Position numbers and translations under genes: made by a program
Shown here: positions 33,785-45,750 of the stretch, one piece after another
How positions within the stretch are numbered: position 1 is the first letter of the stretch
How the letters are laid out: the number at the start of each line of letters is the position of its first letter
Assembly: GCA_002914845.1 (NCBI GenBank)
Contig: JXTC01000042.1
Span: forward strand, 856,527-920,526
Reading direction: 5' to 3'
DNA from: Trema orientale
Lineage: Eukaryota; Streptophyta; Magnoliopsida; Rosales; Cannabaceae
Length of the DNA: 64,000 bases
Notes under the pieces: generated by a model
Told to the model about the DNA's origin: nothing
The model's database searches: none
Seen by the model: the letters and a program-made list of their open reading frames with translations, nothing else

Positions 33785-35824
33785 TCTATAAACTTAATAG
33801 AAGCATGGATGGGCATTGGGAACCGAGCCGTTCCTCTGCCCATCCTGTTTCACCTCTTTTTTTTTTTTCTTTTTTTTTTGAGCTATATGGGGATTTGTTG
33901 CTTGTCACATGCTTCAATTTATTCCACTAATGAATGACCAAATCTTTATAATAAATAACAAAATTGCCATTTAGGGCAAGGCCAATAGATTTTAACAAAC
34001 NTTTTAATCAGGTATGAAGTTCTATGCTTTGGTTATTATAATAAGGTGTCTATTAGCATCTTTGGTGTTTTAATTTAGTGTAATTTTGTAACTGTTTGGG
34101 TACTTTAATTTAGGGTAATTGTGTATATTTAGGATTTAATTTTCCATATATTTTTTTTGAAACGATTGTTCCTAATTATTTTGCCTATTAATGATTGTGC
34201 CACAAATACTTTACGATAATATTATTTTCTATTTTCTAATTTATTAGATTATTTGTCATATAGTGAGAAGAGGCTTAGGATGGTAGCATGTTTGTATATG
34301 CTTATAAATCTTCCACTTCACATAAATAAATAAAGAAATCATTATTACTTATGATAATATTAACTTTGACTTTATAATTTAGTTATTTTACGGAGCATTA
34401 AAAACCATTTCTTTTCACTCCCCAAATCCAACACGAAAAAAAAAAAAAAAAAACCTATTCTTTTCAATCATTCTAATATATCTTCATTTGGATTATTTAT
34501 CATTGAAGATTTCTAAAGCATATTCTCTAGAGATGTCCAATATGTAACTTAAAAAGTTGAAAAATAATTATTTATTGGATGTTTCTTCATGAGCATTTCA
34601 ATTTATACCATTAATGTGTATTCTAATATGCTTTTTTTTTTTTAATTTGATCGTATGACTACAATAGTACTTAATGCTTATATAAACATAGAAAGATAAT
34701 AGGTAAACGGTTTGATATATATTGAATATGACCTTTTTTTTTTAATAACTCAATGCCCTCTTATTAATTATTAAAAAACAAAGATTTGTATATATTTTTT
34801 AAACTGATTCTTGTTTATAGCTTTTTTTTTTTTTTTGAGAGAATTCTTTTTTATAGTTAAAACAATAGGATTCAATTAAAATATGTAAAAAATTTATTCA
34901 TGTACAATTCAATTCCATTTGGGAAAAAATCTAATACGTTTTGCTATTATTAAGAACTATGACTTATCTAAGCAATTTAGCTTTATATAGTAAAAAAGAT
35001 AATTGTGACGAAAAAGATTATGAAAAAAAAAAACTGAACTTGCAGTAATATATAATAGTTTCACATTACAGATAATTCAAAAATTATCTTTAAATTTAAT
35101 ATCAAAAAAGAAAAGAAAAAAAGAAGAAAAAAAATAAAACATTGCTTTATAGAATGGAAATAGATGAGATTGATTTGATATTGTAAGTCATTTTCAACTG
35201 AAAAAAACTAATCAACCCTTGGAACAAAAAAAAAAAAAACCAATAAAAAATTAACCTCATTTTTTTTCTTCAATTTAAAATAAAAACACAATGTTAAATG
35301 TTTTCTATTTATTTGAAAAGGAACACTTTTTAAACTGTAGTTTAGGATTGTATCATGCTTTTGAAGACATTGCAACATACTTCGTGTTGAGCTTCATAAA
35401 AAAACCTAAAAAACATCAAACTTATAACAAAATGCTTCTATGATTTGTAGGTTTTTGTGTTTGTTTAATTTATTTTTAAATAGTTATTTTGGCAAAAAAA
35501 TTGGAACTAAACGTAATATTAATTATTAATTGTTAACTTCGTGGAAGGCCATAATTTTGTAGTACTTTTCTTTGCAATTTTGTTTCCTTTTTTCAATCTT
35601 CAGTTCTTATATCTATGTTTTATTACCTGATTATGCCTTTAAAATACAAGAATGTTGATGATTAATAAATTATGACTAAATTTGTAACTAATGTACTTTT
35701 AATTATAATCTAAGTAGATTTAATTAAATTATACAAATCATCCATTCAGACACAAATAACAGACTAACAAGTACCTAAATTGGTACACGGATGACACGTG
35801 CCTTAGGCACGTTTTATATACTAG
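33785..35824 (+). mobile_element. Helitron-like element (3' end well supported)
   Basis: The 3' end shows the Helitron signature. A hairpin with an 8-bp stem (ACGTGCCT / AGGCACGT, loop T) at 35796-35812 is followed about 8 bases later by CTAG (35821-35824) and then T. A possible 5' end is TCTATAAACTTAATAG at 33785, preceded by A. The interior is AT-rich with no helicase gene, so it would be non-autonomous. The 3' end is much more secure than the 5' end. The base at 34001 is unresolved. Confidence 0.45.
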
Positions 35825-38580
35825 TATATATATATATATATATAAGTCTCAATAACCTCTTCGTCGAACCTTTTTTAAAATTCCATTTGTATCCTTTTTT
35901 TCTATTTATGTCCTTTTCTTCTTTTTAGTTTTTTCTTTCTTTTAAATTCAATAAATTAAGAAACTTATTGATTTTCTCATTTCTTTCAATGGTGGTGGTA
36001 GTTGTGCCGTGATAATTCTTTTACCTAAATCTTGCCCTTTTAGTTTATACGATTAGGACCCAAAACGTATTAAAGCGAGGTTATGTTGAGGGTGAGTTAC
36101 ATTATTATCAATATTGTTTCACTTTTGTGTTTAATTTTTGAATTGTTGGATTGTATTTTGTTAGTATAATCTTCAAGTATTTTTGAATTGCTGGATTGTA
36201 TTTTCTGTAATATAATTTTTAGGTTTTGCTATTGGGATTTTATGGTTGATATGAATATGAGGATTTAGGATTTTTTTTCTTTCCGCAAAAATTTGCTCCA
36301 ACTTGTAAGATACTCTATAATAGAATTGATATATATTGAGATCAGAGATTTAAGGTTGGAATTCGTTCAATACTTTTTGTGCTTTAGTTCTCAATAATGA
36401 ATAAACCATACAAGGATTTATGAAATCCCAAGAATTTTCCAAGTTAAAGAAAAACAATGTTTTACTACAATCTACAGAAAGCAAAAATTTTAGTCATATA
36501 TTTTATAAACTTTATTTGGATTTTGAATTTCTATTGTTTAGATTGGTACACTACATATAATCCATATTGAGGTATTGATTTGTTTCTAAATTTTTTGGAA
36601 ATCTCGTAGTATTATGTCACAACTTCGTGTGAATTACTTCAAATTTTTTAATATCTCTCTTTTTCTTTCAACTTCTTTTCAGGTAATTTTGTTGATCTAC
36701 ACCACTTTCTGTGTATGATTAGGAGAATACTTAGATAACATCCACATGAAACGTCATTTTCTTCTTTCTATTGAATATTCCTTGACATTTAATCATGAAA
36801 CGTCATTTTCTTCTTTTTAGCGAGATACTATTGGTTAGGATCTTTTCCATAAAAATTGCAAGCAGCTACTATGATAGTGTACATGTCATTATTGTATCAA
36901 TTTATCTCTTGATTCACAATTCATGTTTCTACAAGAATTATATAGGAGTTCTTTCTTATGTATTTTTTGGCATGTGCTTATTGGATTTACCCTTATACTA
37001 GACTGTTTCTGCAAGAATCTATAGAAATTTAGTCTATTTCTTTTGTTTATCTCATTTAAGTTTGTCCATGATTTCTATAGAATTCTTGGAAATTAAGTGT
37101 AGGCGAGTCATGAATGTAGACTCTTCATATTGTAGCTACTGACTGTATGATACATTAGATCCTAATTAATTAATTTTGATTCTAAGAGTTGTATTTTGAA
37201 TGCAATATTTCAAGTCTTTTGTTAGTTTTATCTATTTTTCTTTTAGGATGGTCAGTCAACTAGCAACAACTTCTGAGAAACCTGCCTTGTTTTGCAACGC
37301 CAGCTTAATACTCATGAAGCAAAATATAAAGAGCATGGTAAGCTATGATTTTGTACCAATTTTCCGATTTTAATTATTAACTTGATTAACAATTGGAATG
37401 AATTGATGATAAATTAAAAACAATGCAGAGCCAAATGTTGTTTTCTCTTGGCAGACTTGCTAGATTTCACTCCTGCTCATAAAAGGGACCATGTTTGAAT
37501 AACACATAAAAGTCACATCTTCAGTCCTTTATCGGAGTGGTTTTCTCAATCCTACCAATGAATAAGTGTTAGATAGATTTTAATTTTTTCGGTTGGTGAT
37601 ATGATTAGATTTGGACTCTCTGCTTATTATGTTTAAACTTTTAGAGGTGTGATATTTCTCTCTTTTTTTCATTGTTCTATATGTTTCTATGTCACAATAT
37701 AAATCCTCTTTTGTGGAGAATTCACAAGGATTTATAACCTTTGTTTCTATTTCCTGTTTTGTATGTTTACATCTCTTTTAGGTTCGTATTTATGGTACAG
37801 GGTTCTGTGACACTGAGTAATGTCGTTGGCTCCAACTACAATTTAGCTCATTTCATATTTAAATTATCTCTATAATAGATTACTTTTATATACCACTTGT
37901 TACTTTATTTACTGAAATTTTATCTAGATATTGTCTTTTGCAATTATAAAAGTTCAAAGTTAGGAACTTTGCTTTTGGTAATTTAGATTCATCACTATAG
38001 TTGTCCCTATTTTTGCCTTTTTTTTCTTTGCATGCTAAATTTTGTTTAGAATCATCACTTTAAAATTCTTATTTGTTTGCATCTATCTTATGTTGGGGAA
38101 CTGATTATCTTGAATCTGCATCATGGTCTTAGTTATGATGTGTACTGTGGTCAGTAGTTTTCAATAAGTTTGAACCATCTTCAAGTTCGAATAATCATGA
38201 ATACCTGAAATATCTAGAGTATGCACATGAAGCACTGAGTTACTTTATAGTTTTAATTGCTCTACAAAACAGTCAATATTTTAGTTTACATATTTGTTCA
38301 GTGTAAATCCATTTTGAGCTTAATTACTAAATTTCTGGTAGTAAAACTATCGAAGCATATGTTTAAATTTTTTTGTTATAAATATTATACACAAAACTTA
38401 TGATATAATGGTTTAACTGACGTGTAATATTACTAACTATAGAGTATTTAATACATGTTTAGAGTTATTTTATTTCTTTTATAAAGTTAAGGCTATATAA
38501 TACTAATTTTATTTTTCAGATAATTATAAATATAATTAGTGAAATATATAACATGCGTAGCACCTAATTCCTCTTACTAG
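35825..38580 (+). mobile_element. Second Helitron-like segment with captured exon-like sequence
   Basis: Ends with AACATGCGTAGCACCTAATT then CTCTTACTAG and T at 38581, resembling a Helitron 3' terminus with a degenerate hairpin. The interior includes an exon-like piece at 37247-37337: polypyrimidine acceptor 'tttttcttttag', then 28 open codons starting MVSQLATTSEKP, then donor 'atg|gtaagc'. The 5' boundary is unknown. Helitrons often carry captured gene pieces, which this would fit. Confidence 0.3.
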
Positions 38581-38608
38581 TATATATATATACATATATA
38601 TATATATA

Positions 38609-40299
38609 GGGTTAATATCATCTGGGGTCCCCAAACTTTTCACAATATATCACTTACGTCCCCATTCTTTTTTTTGTATCTTTTATCTCCCCAACCTTTA
38701 CACTTTTGTACCACGTTAGTCCTTTTCTTATTTTCTGTTAAATTTGGCCGTTAAAGCACACGTGAATTGCACGTAAAAAATTTGGCAAGGGTATAGAGTG
38801 TCATATTGTCATCATCATCTGCTCATCCCACTAAAATAAGAGAAAATAAAAACATAGACATAGAATTCTACACTCTGCATAACCTATTGTGCAGCAACTC
38901 CACTTTTATACCTTTGTCTTTTGAATCTTCCAATCCAGTATCCAGTTTCCCATTTCTCAGCATGGGTCTATAAGTTAAACCATAACATTGACTTGTATCA
39001 AATTTATATCCCATTATCTTATCAAAAAAAGAAAAAAATTGTACCCAATAAATGAATTCAATCAAGACAAATATTCTCAGTCTGCATTACAATAATTCAC
39101 TAAATAATTATCATCTTAAAGATTTTCCTAGACAATTGTAATGGTTTTTACTCCTTTATTTTAAAGCTAGACAATTGTAATGATTTTTACTCCTTTATTT
39201 TAAAGCTTTTTGACGCATCAAATTAGGAAAATCAAATTGATTAAACAATCATATACATATAATAGCACAACAACTCAAATTTAATCTAGTAATTCAAGAT
39301 AAAAAAACTGAAAATCTTGGATAAGAATACCCTTCATGCCGCTAATGACGAAGAACCCATTACTTATTGTACGGTAAATCAAATCAACAAAACAATAATG
39401 GCCATGGCAATCCAGATTTAAGCGGAGCCAAATTCTTCTTATCCACATTAAAATTCAAAACAAATAAACCCCAAAAAACAACAACAAAACTATTTGCAGT
39501 TCTGTTTTATATTTCTAAATTAAAGGAAAAAAGAAAAAAAAAACTAATATTTCCTTTTCTCTAAAAATTAGGTGGAACCAGAACTCAAAAACAAAATGGG
39601 CAATGAATAAAAATAATTAGTGAAATGATATTAGAATTGTAAATTTCAAAATGAGATTATACAAAGAGATTTGGCTCAAACAAATTGGTGGGTTTTTTTT
39701 TTTTTTTTTTGACATAGGTAGAAAAATGAAACGACAATTGATTTCGAGTGAAAATTGATCCACACTTCCTAACCCTTAACAATGAATCTAATAATAATCA
39801 AATGTATAAAAAAAAATGTTAAATTCTGATAATAAAAATATCGAAAACGAACAAACAATTATTAAAAAAAAAAAAAAAGAAGAAGAGAGTTCTCTGCAAC
39901 AAAGGCTAGCATAAAGACGAGGAGGTGCCTTGGATATATTGGGGCTCAGTTTAAGTTTCTTTTCCCAGTTCATCTACTTACAGTGCTTTTTTTGTTTCCT
40001 TCACTGATCATTCAGTGTGGTTCAAGGCCATACAATCAGATATGGTCTTCTATATAGTAGTTCTAAAATGGAAGCTACCTTCTTATATTGTATTTCACTT
40101 CAGTTTGACGCCTTTGCCCTTGCAAAAATTTTCACGTACAATTCACGTGTGATTTAATAGCCAAATCTAATGAAAAATAGGTAAAAGGACTAAAGTAGTA
40201 CAAAGTGTAAAGATTGAGGAGTTAAAAGCTACAAAAAAAAGAATGGGGATCTAAGTGATACATTGGGCAAAAGTTGGGGACCCCAGATGATATTAACCC
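38609..40299. mobile_element. 1.69-kb MULE-type non-autonomous element with long terminal inverted repeats
   Basis: The first and last 27 bases are perfect inverted copies (they begin GGGTTAATATCATCTGGGGT). Complementarity continues for about 185 bp at roughly 80-85 percent, including paired 'ccccattctttttttt' and 'cacacgtgaattg' blocks. The interior has no transposase; small open frames are not convincing. Near 39130-39215 a 41-bp unit is tandemly duplicated ('ctagacaattgtaatg.tttttactcc'). Flanks are TA-rich, so a target duplication cannot be fixed. Long inverted ends without a gene fit Mutator-like MITEs. Confidence 0.85.
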
Positions 40300-40306
40300 A
40301 TATCTA

Positions 40307-42990
40307 TCTATACTATTATATATAAAAAAGCTAGTTTGATCCTTAAACACTTCAAAGTTTCGTCAAGTTATTTTGTCTTTAGCGATCTAAAAACGGTATG
40401 TTGCAATGTCCAATAGAGAACACAAAAACTCTGACCTTTACTCTCACGATATGTGCACTGTAGTTCCTCTCAGTCTCACCTCTATTGCCTTTACTCATTT
40501 CATAAAAGATTCCTCTTCTTCTCTCTCTGTCCCTCAGCCATTGCAGGTCCAGAGAAAATCAAGGTCTGAATCCCACGGTCTGCTAATTTCTAGAGGTAGA
40601 GATTTGAGAGGTTCAAACTAAAAAGTAGTGGTTTCATGCCAGCTTAAAGAAAAGCCTATGGTGCATTTAAGGGTCTTGCCTGTGTCAATGGCGATTATGT
40701 CGGTACCTATTTTCCGATTAAACTAATAGCTGAGTTAGAATCTTATTAGATTTGTCTCTCTTTTTTTTTTTTTTTGGATAGAAATCTTTTGTGGATCTGA
40801 TTTTTATTAGTGCCGATCTTTTTTCCTTTATGATTGTTTTTTATTCTTTGAATTGTTTATCTTCTCTTTCATGAGAGTATAATTTAGATGTTGCTATAGT
40901 CAAAGTTGTTTACTAGGTCGAGTGGCCACCCAAAGACAGACACGTCAAAAGTCTTCAATTTCTATTCTGCATCTATTTTTTTTTACAATTTTGTTTTCTG
41001 GGTTTTATAATATTTGGGGCAATATTGTGAAAATTTTAAGTGCATGGATGCAGTAATTCTGATTGCCACTTTGGCAATTAGTCCCTGAGCCAATATTGAT
41101 TATTGCATTTTTGTGCTTCCTAGAAGATTGGCCATGACCTAAAATTGAACAGTATTATGGAGCTTTTATTGTTTAAGTGCTATAATTTATAAAGATATTT
41201 CCATTCTTTGAAGATTGTAGTCATTTTCGCTATATATAATCTAATTTTGCTTTTTCTGTTTGTTTTGGATATTTTGTTGGAGGTTGGTTCCCTGGTTGGG
41301 ATCGTATTTTTAACTTTTATGTAGAAATGAATAGGGTTTTCTTTATTGGGAGTTAACAATTAACTTCTCATTGTCTATATTTGTCACTTTTACGAGTGAA
41401 TGATGAAGTCATTTGATGATTTTAAAATTGGGTGGTTTTGTTCTCCAGATGCTTTGCAACAATCTATTAAACTCAGTTTATACTCAAGAGTCATGTCAGA
41501 TGGACTTGGAGTTATATATTCTATCACTGATCTTTCATATTTTGTCTACGGAGAGGTTTGTAATCCTTGATCATAGACGTGGATTGCAGAAAATTATACT
41601 CCCTTACAGAAAATTAGGCTTGTTGCTTTAGCTCCTATCTTCACAAACCACCTATTTTCAATAACCAAAGAAAATCAATAGAGGTTTTTTCATTGGATCG
41701 TTGCACTAGCACTTCACCATGGGTTTTTATTTTCAAACCATCAAAGATAACATGGCTAAAGTGAAAATTGTCTTCAGTAATTTGGCCTCCATAAGTAATT
41801 TTTATTTAAATAAAATATGACTCTCGATTTGATTTTTAGGGACTTTAAGTTGTTTATTTTTATTTTTTTGTAATTTAAGATAATATGAAATTTACTGTTT
41901 ATTGAAGTAGTTTGTCATATGTCTGTATACTGGAGTTTTGCTTCATTGTTTGATGAGTTCAAGCAAAAATCTTCCATTTCAGATTAGGTTAGGTTTAGTA
42001 ACAATTCGGTCACTTGGCGTTATTCTCCAATTAATCTCAATATTTTGGATTTGATATGAATAATATGGACAAAAGATTAGGCAAAAGATTCACACTTTAT
42101 AGTCGAATTTATGTATGTTGTTAAAATATCTGCTTTTTTTTTGTTGTTGTTGCTCTGTTTGTGAATTTGGAGTATGCATTATATTTTCTTGTCATTGGAG
42201 TTTTAATTTAGGTGTTTTCTACGAGCTAGTGAGCATAATTTCTTTTAACTAAATGTTAAGTTATTGATTTTGGCTTTAATTTTAGGAAAAATGTAGCTTG
42301 TCTCTGAACGAAAAAAACTTGGAAATGAATTGATTGCAGAGATATCATATTGGATATAGACTTGAGAAAACCAATTGACGAAGATGAGGATGAAGTACCT
42401 TGAAGCCATGTTTACTATTTCATTACCGAGGTCAAAAATAATTTTCCTATTAACATCGAAACAATCATTGTTTTGATTGATTTTTTCTTTTTAAATGTTA
42501 ATTGGTTTCTACTTATGCTATTTTTTTTTCACTTTCTGAATCACAAATAATCTCTGTTACAGCTACATCTTCTCAACCTTTTCTAAGTGACAAAAAATGT
42601 TATAAGATATGACATCAAGTAATGTTCACATAACTGAAGCAAAAGGACTTGGGCCACAAAAAGGTGAAAGTGTCAAGAGCCACTACAATGGATGAAAAAT
42701 ATTAGTGGTCAATTTTGTTGATAAAGAATATATTATTTTTCTTTTTCACATCGCAAAATTACATTCCAGTAGTTGTAATTCTGGTTTTGATGGCTTAGTA
42801 AATTAATTATTTGAGCATCCACTCTCCTTGATAACATTATTATACATATACATATCTATAATTTACGTATATTGTCTTTGTTTACTATGCTTCTGTCGCA
42901 TTGTAATCTTCAAGCCACAACCTATTGCTATTTTCAGATAAATTTAAGCGCATTTGTTGCTATTGAGAAAAGTACGAAACTAAAAGCATG
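40307..42990 (+). mobile_element. Helitron-like 5' end and unresolved noncoding interior
   Basis: TCTATACTATTATATATAAA at 40307, preceded by A, is a good match to plant Helitron 5' termini. No matching 3' hairpin plus CTAG was found by eye downstream. The region to 42990 is AT-rich with spliced-gene-like texture (less AT-rich, CT-rich stretch at 40430-40560) but no frame I can defend. It may hold captured gene debris. Confidence 0.3.
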
Positions 42991-42996
42991 TTAGTT

Positions 42997-43033
<37 letters not shown>

Positions 43034-43035
<2 letters not shown>

Positions 43036-43267
43036 TTGCCAATCCAGTAGGTATTTTTTTTTTTTTACCTATGTATAGATATTTTTTAGCCGTTAGATCA
43101 TCATCTAATAGTGATCCAACAGCTATAATGATGTGCATGAAAAGACGTGTATTATTAATGCTATTTCTCTCTCTAAGTTTTAATATAAAAAAATGTGCAA
43201 AAAAAGTTTTCATTGGTCAAACTGATACCTATGTATAGGTTAAAAAAAAATACCTACTGGATTAGTG

Positions 43268-43270
<3 letters not shown>
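43034..43270. mobile_element. 237-bp MITE embedded in a (TA)n microsatellite, copy 1
   Basis: The ends are inverted copies: CCAATCCAGTAGGTATTTTT at the left and its complement near 43245-43265 at the right. It is flanked on both sides by long TA tracts (about 43005-43033 and 43271-43307). A second copy, 58790-59033, has the same ends and the same kind of flanks. Insertion into TA microsatellites is the known habit of Micron-type MITEs. No coding capacity. Confidence 0.85.
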
Positions 43271-43309
<39 letters not shown>

Positions 43310-43310
<1 letters not shown>

Positions 43311-44045
43311 AAATTCTACTCTTCTATAGTCCAAACTCCAAAATGATCAAACCTGGTATCATAGTGCTGTTAGGCTTCTTCCGTGTTCTATCCAAATCTT
43401 GCGTATTTTTTTGACAACTTATATTGTTTTTATCTATTTACCTGTTCGAAATCTATTTTATTATTGCTGCTTATTACTTTATCTTTTTAAGACGTATTTT
43501 GATATTTCTATTGATCGCTGTCACATTTTGCTTAATTCAGTAGCATATTCAATATTTACTTCTTTAATTAGATGGTAACTGTATTAAATTCATATATATA
43601 TATATATATGGACTAAAGCCTTACAATACATTTTGTACCATTAGTTTATTAACTAAGTATCCATATATATGGACTAAAACCTTACAATGCATTTGTAACA
43701 TCGAAAGTGTTAAATTTGTTTATTCTTGTTTAAATTTTCCTTAGAAATAGTTCAACTTTTCTTGTTCAAGTATCCAGCCAAAGTTAATGAATTGGGAGAC
43801 TTTTTTCAATTTGATTAACAATTTATGTTTGGAAGATAATGCAAAATTTTTTCCTAACAATGCGAATTTTGATCGTTCTATTTTTTCTTTAAATTTTATA
43901 TAATACAGCATATGACACCACATAACTTACATAATGAGAATATGCACTGGCCTCTCCTAGTATGTAAAAAATGGCCTCACCTATTATGTAAAAAATTGTT
44001 AAACTGCTTTGCATCGGTAGAATCATTCGGGAAAAAATAATGGTG
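43310..44045. other. AT-rich noncoding stretch
   Basis: The phrase 'catatatatggactaaa.ccttacaat.catttgta' occurs twice (about 43605 and 43665). No gene. Confidence 0.4.
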
Positions 44046-44050
44046 TTTTT

Positions 44051-44571
44051 GGCACTTGTGGTCCCTGAATTTTTTATAATGTAACATTTTGGTCTTGAAT
44101 AAAATAAATGGTCCAATTAGTCATTGAATTTATGTTTAAGTTATCATTTAGTTTAAATTACCTAAAAAATTAAAATTTGGACAGACTTACACTACTTTTC
44201 AACCCAGAATCCATAAAATCAAGAGAATTTAGTAAAAAATTTAAAATAAAAAAGCCCAAATTTAGTTTCCAACAGAATATTAGGTGAACAGAAGAAGAAA
44301 GTGAAAAAGGACCAAAAAAAAAAAAAAAAGAAGAAGGTAAAACTGATAAGATAGCTAAAAAATTAAAATTCATTTATATTTTTTTTCAGTTTGTTTCAAT
44401 TTTATGTTTTTCAACCACGTGATGTATACACGAGAATTTAGTCTCAAATATTGACAGTATTAGCGATTTAGACTAAATTGTCACTTAAATGGAAATTCAA
44501 GAACTAATTGAGCTATTTATTTACATAAACCAAATTGCCACATTTTGAAAAAGTTCAAGAACCATTGGAGC
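44051..44571. mobile_element. About 520-bp MITE with long terminal inverted repeats
   Basis: The left 105 bp (from GGCACTTGTGGTCCCTGAAT) pairs with the reverse complement of the right end (GCTCCAATGGTTCTTGAAC). Shared blocks are 'ggtc.ttgaat', 'aaataaat.g', 'caattagt' and 'ttgaattt'. The pairing is diverged, perhaps 70-75 percent. The interior is A-rich and noncoding. It is typical of MULE-type MITEs carrying a 'ggtccctgaa' end. Confidence 0.7.
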
Positions 44572-44599
44572 AAAAAAAAAAAAAAAAAAAAAAAACCAT

Positions 44600-45750
44600 T
44601 GCAGAGTTCTCACTAATTGCTTAGTTTTGCTTTCTATATTAATTACAATAAGGACATGTTTACTAATTAGTAATGGAGAGGAAAGAGAAAGAGAAAGAGA
44701 ACTTGATTTCCTTTTATGTATTTATATAGTTACACATGAAAGGGAATCATAACTTTCCCATCGTTGTTTCTTATTCCAATCAATCCCATTTCTCCTTTAT
44801 TCTATTTCAACTCATTCTTATTACGGATTAGTAAGTGTGGCCTAATAGTAGTAAATAAATCGAATAATTTCAGAATCCGATGAATTAAATGTGTGCACAT
44901 GAGATTCACATTTTTCTTACAAGGTTATCCTAGGAATGACGAGGGCAGATCGGGAACAGTTTTTCAATTATCATCTCCATATCCGAAGGCCAATTACAAT
45001 ACTAGACCCGCCACATTAACCATTGTTTTAAATGTGGGGACAGTACAGGGATTAACCAATGAATAATAGAAAAACTGTGGTTACTCATTACCCATTGATA
45101 ATGATAAACTATGAAAAATAAAATAAAGATAAAAATACTAAGTCTTTTTTATAATTAACGAAATATTAAACACAACAATATACTAATAATTTTTAAACTC
45201 TAAAATTTAAATATATATAAGTATATATAACTCTTCAAATCCGTTATTTTACCAAAGAAATAAGAATATAAGTAGTATAAAATTAAATATGTATTTATAT
45301 GTATAATAATTTTTTATATGAATATATATATATATATATCGGGACAGGTACGGTGTAGATTATATTAATACCGTCTTCGTATCATACTCGTATATTAAAG
45401 GTGTAGTTAGTCAGCTTGAAAGTGTAGTTAGTCAGCTTGAGCAGTTTTTTCTCTAGGTTATACTGTCGTCCTAGGTTATCCAAAGTTGTTATACACGTTT
45501 TTTTTCCCCCCCTTTTTTCTTTTATTTTTTTTTAATTTTTGTGAATAATAAGTTGTTTGAGTATGCTGCTATGCTAATTGCTAAGATGATTCTAGAAGGG
45601 CAGACTTTTCATATTTTGTTTGTTATGATNTGTATTAATATTATTTGTGTGGTCTACATTTACTCCTACTCAAATATCATCAGATCAAATATATATAATA
45701 AAAGCAAAAGTAAATAATGCCCATTTCGTTTGAGCACTTTGTCTGTTAAA
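44600..45750. other. AT-rich region upstream of the SDR-CIA30 gene
   Basis: Contains (TA)n near 45322-45340, a doubled phrase 'gtgtagttagtcagcttgaa/gag' near 45401-45441, and an ambiguous base at 45630. The promoter of the downstream gene should lie in the last few hundred bases; I see no convincing TATA box. Confidence 0.4.

Noticed and set aside
40406-40621. 71-codon plus-strand frame in a less AT-rich patch
   Set aside because: Could be a captured gene leader, but no domain, splice partner or homologue was recognised, so it was left as part of the Helitron-like interior.
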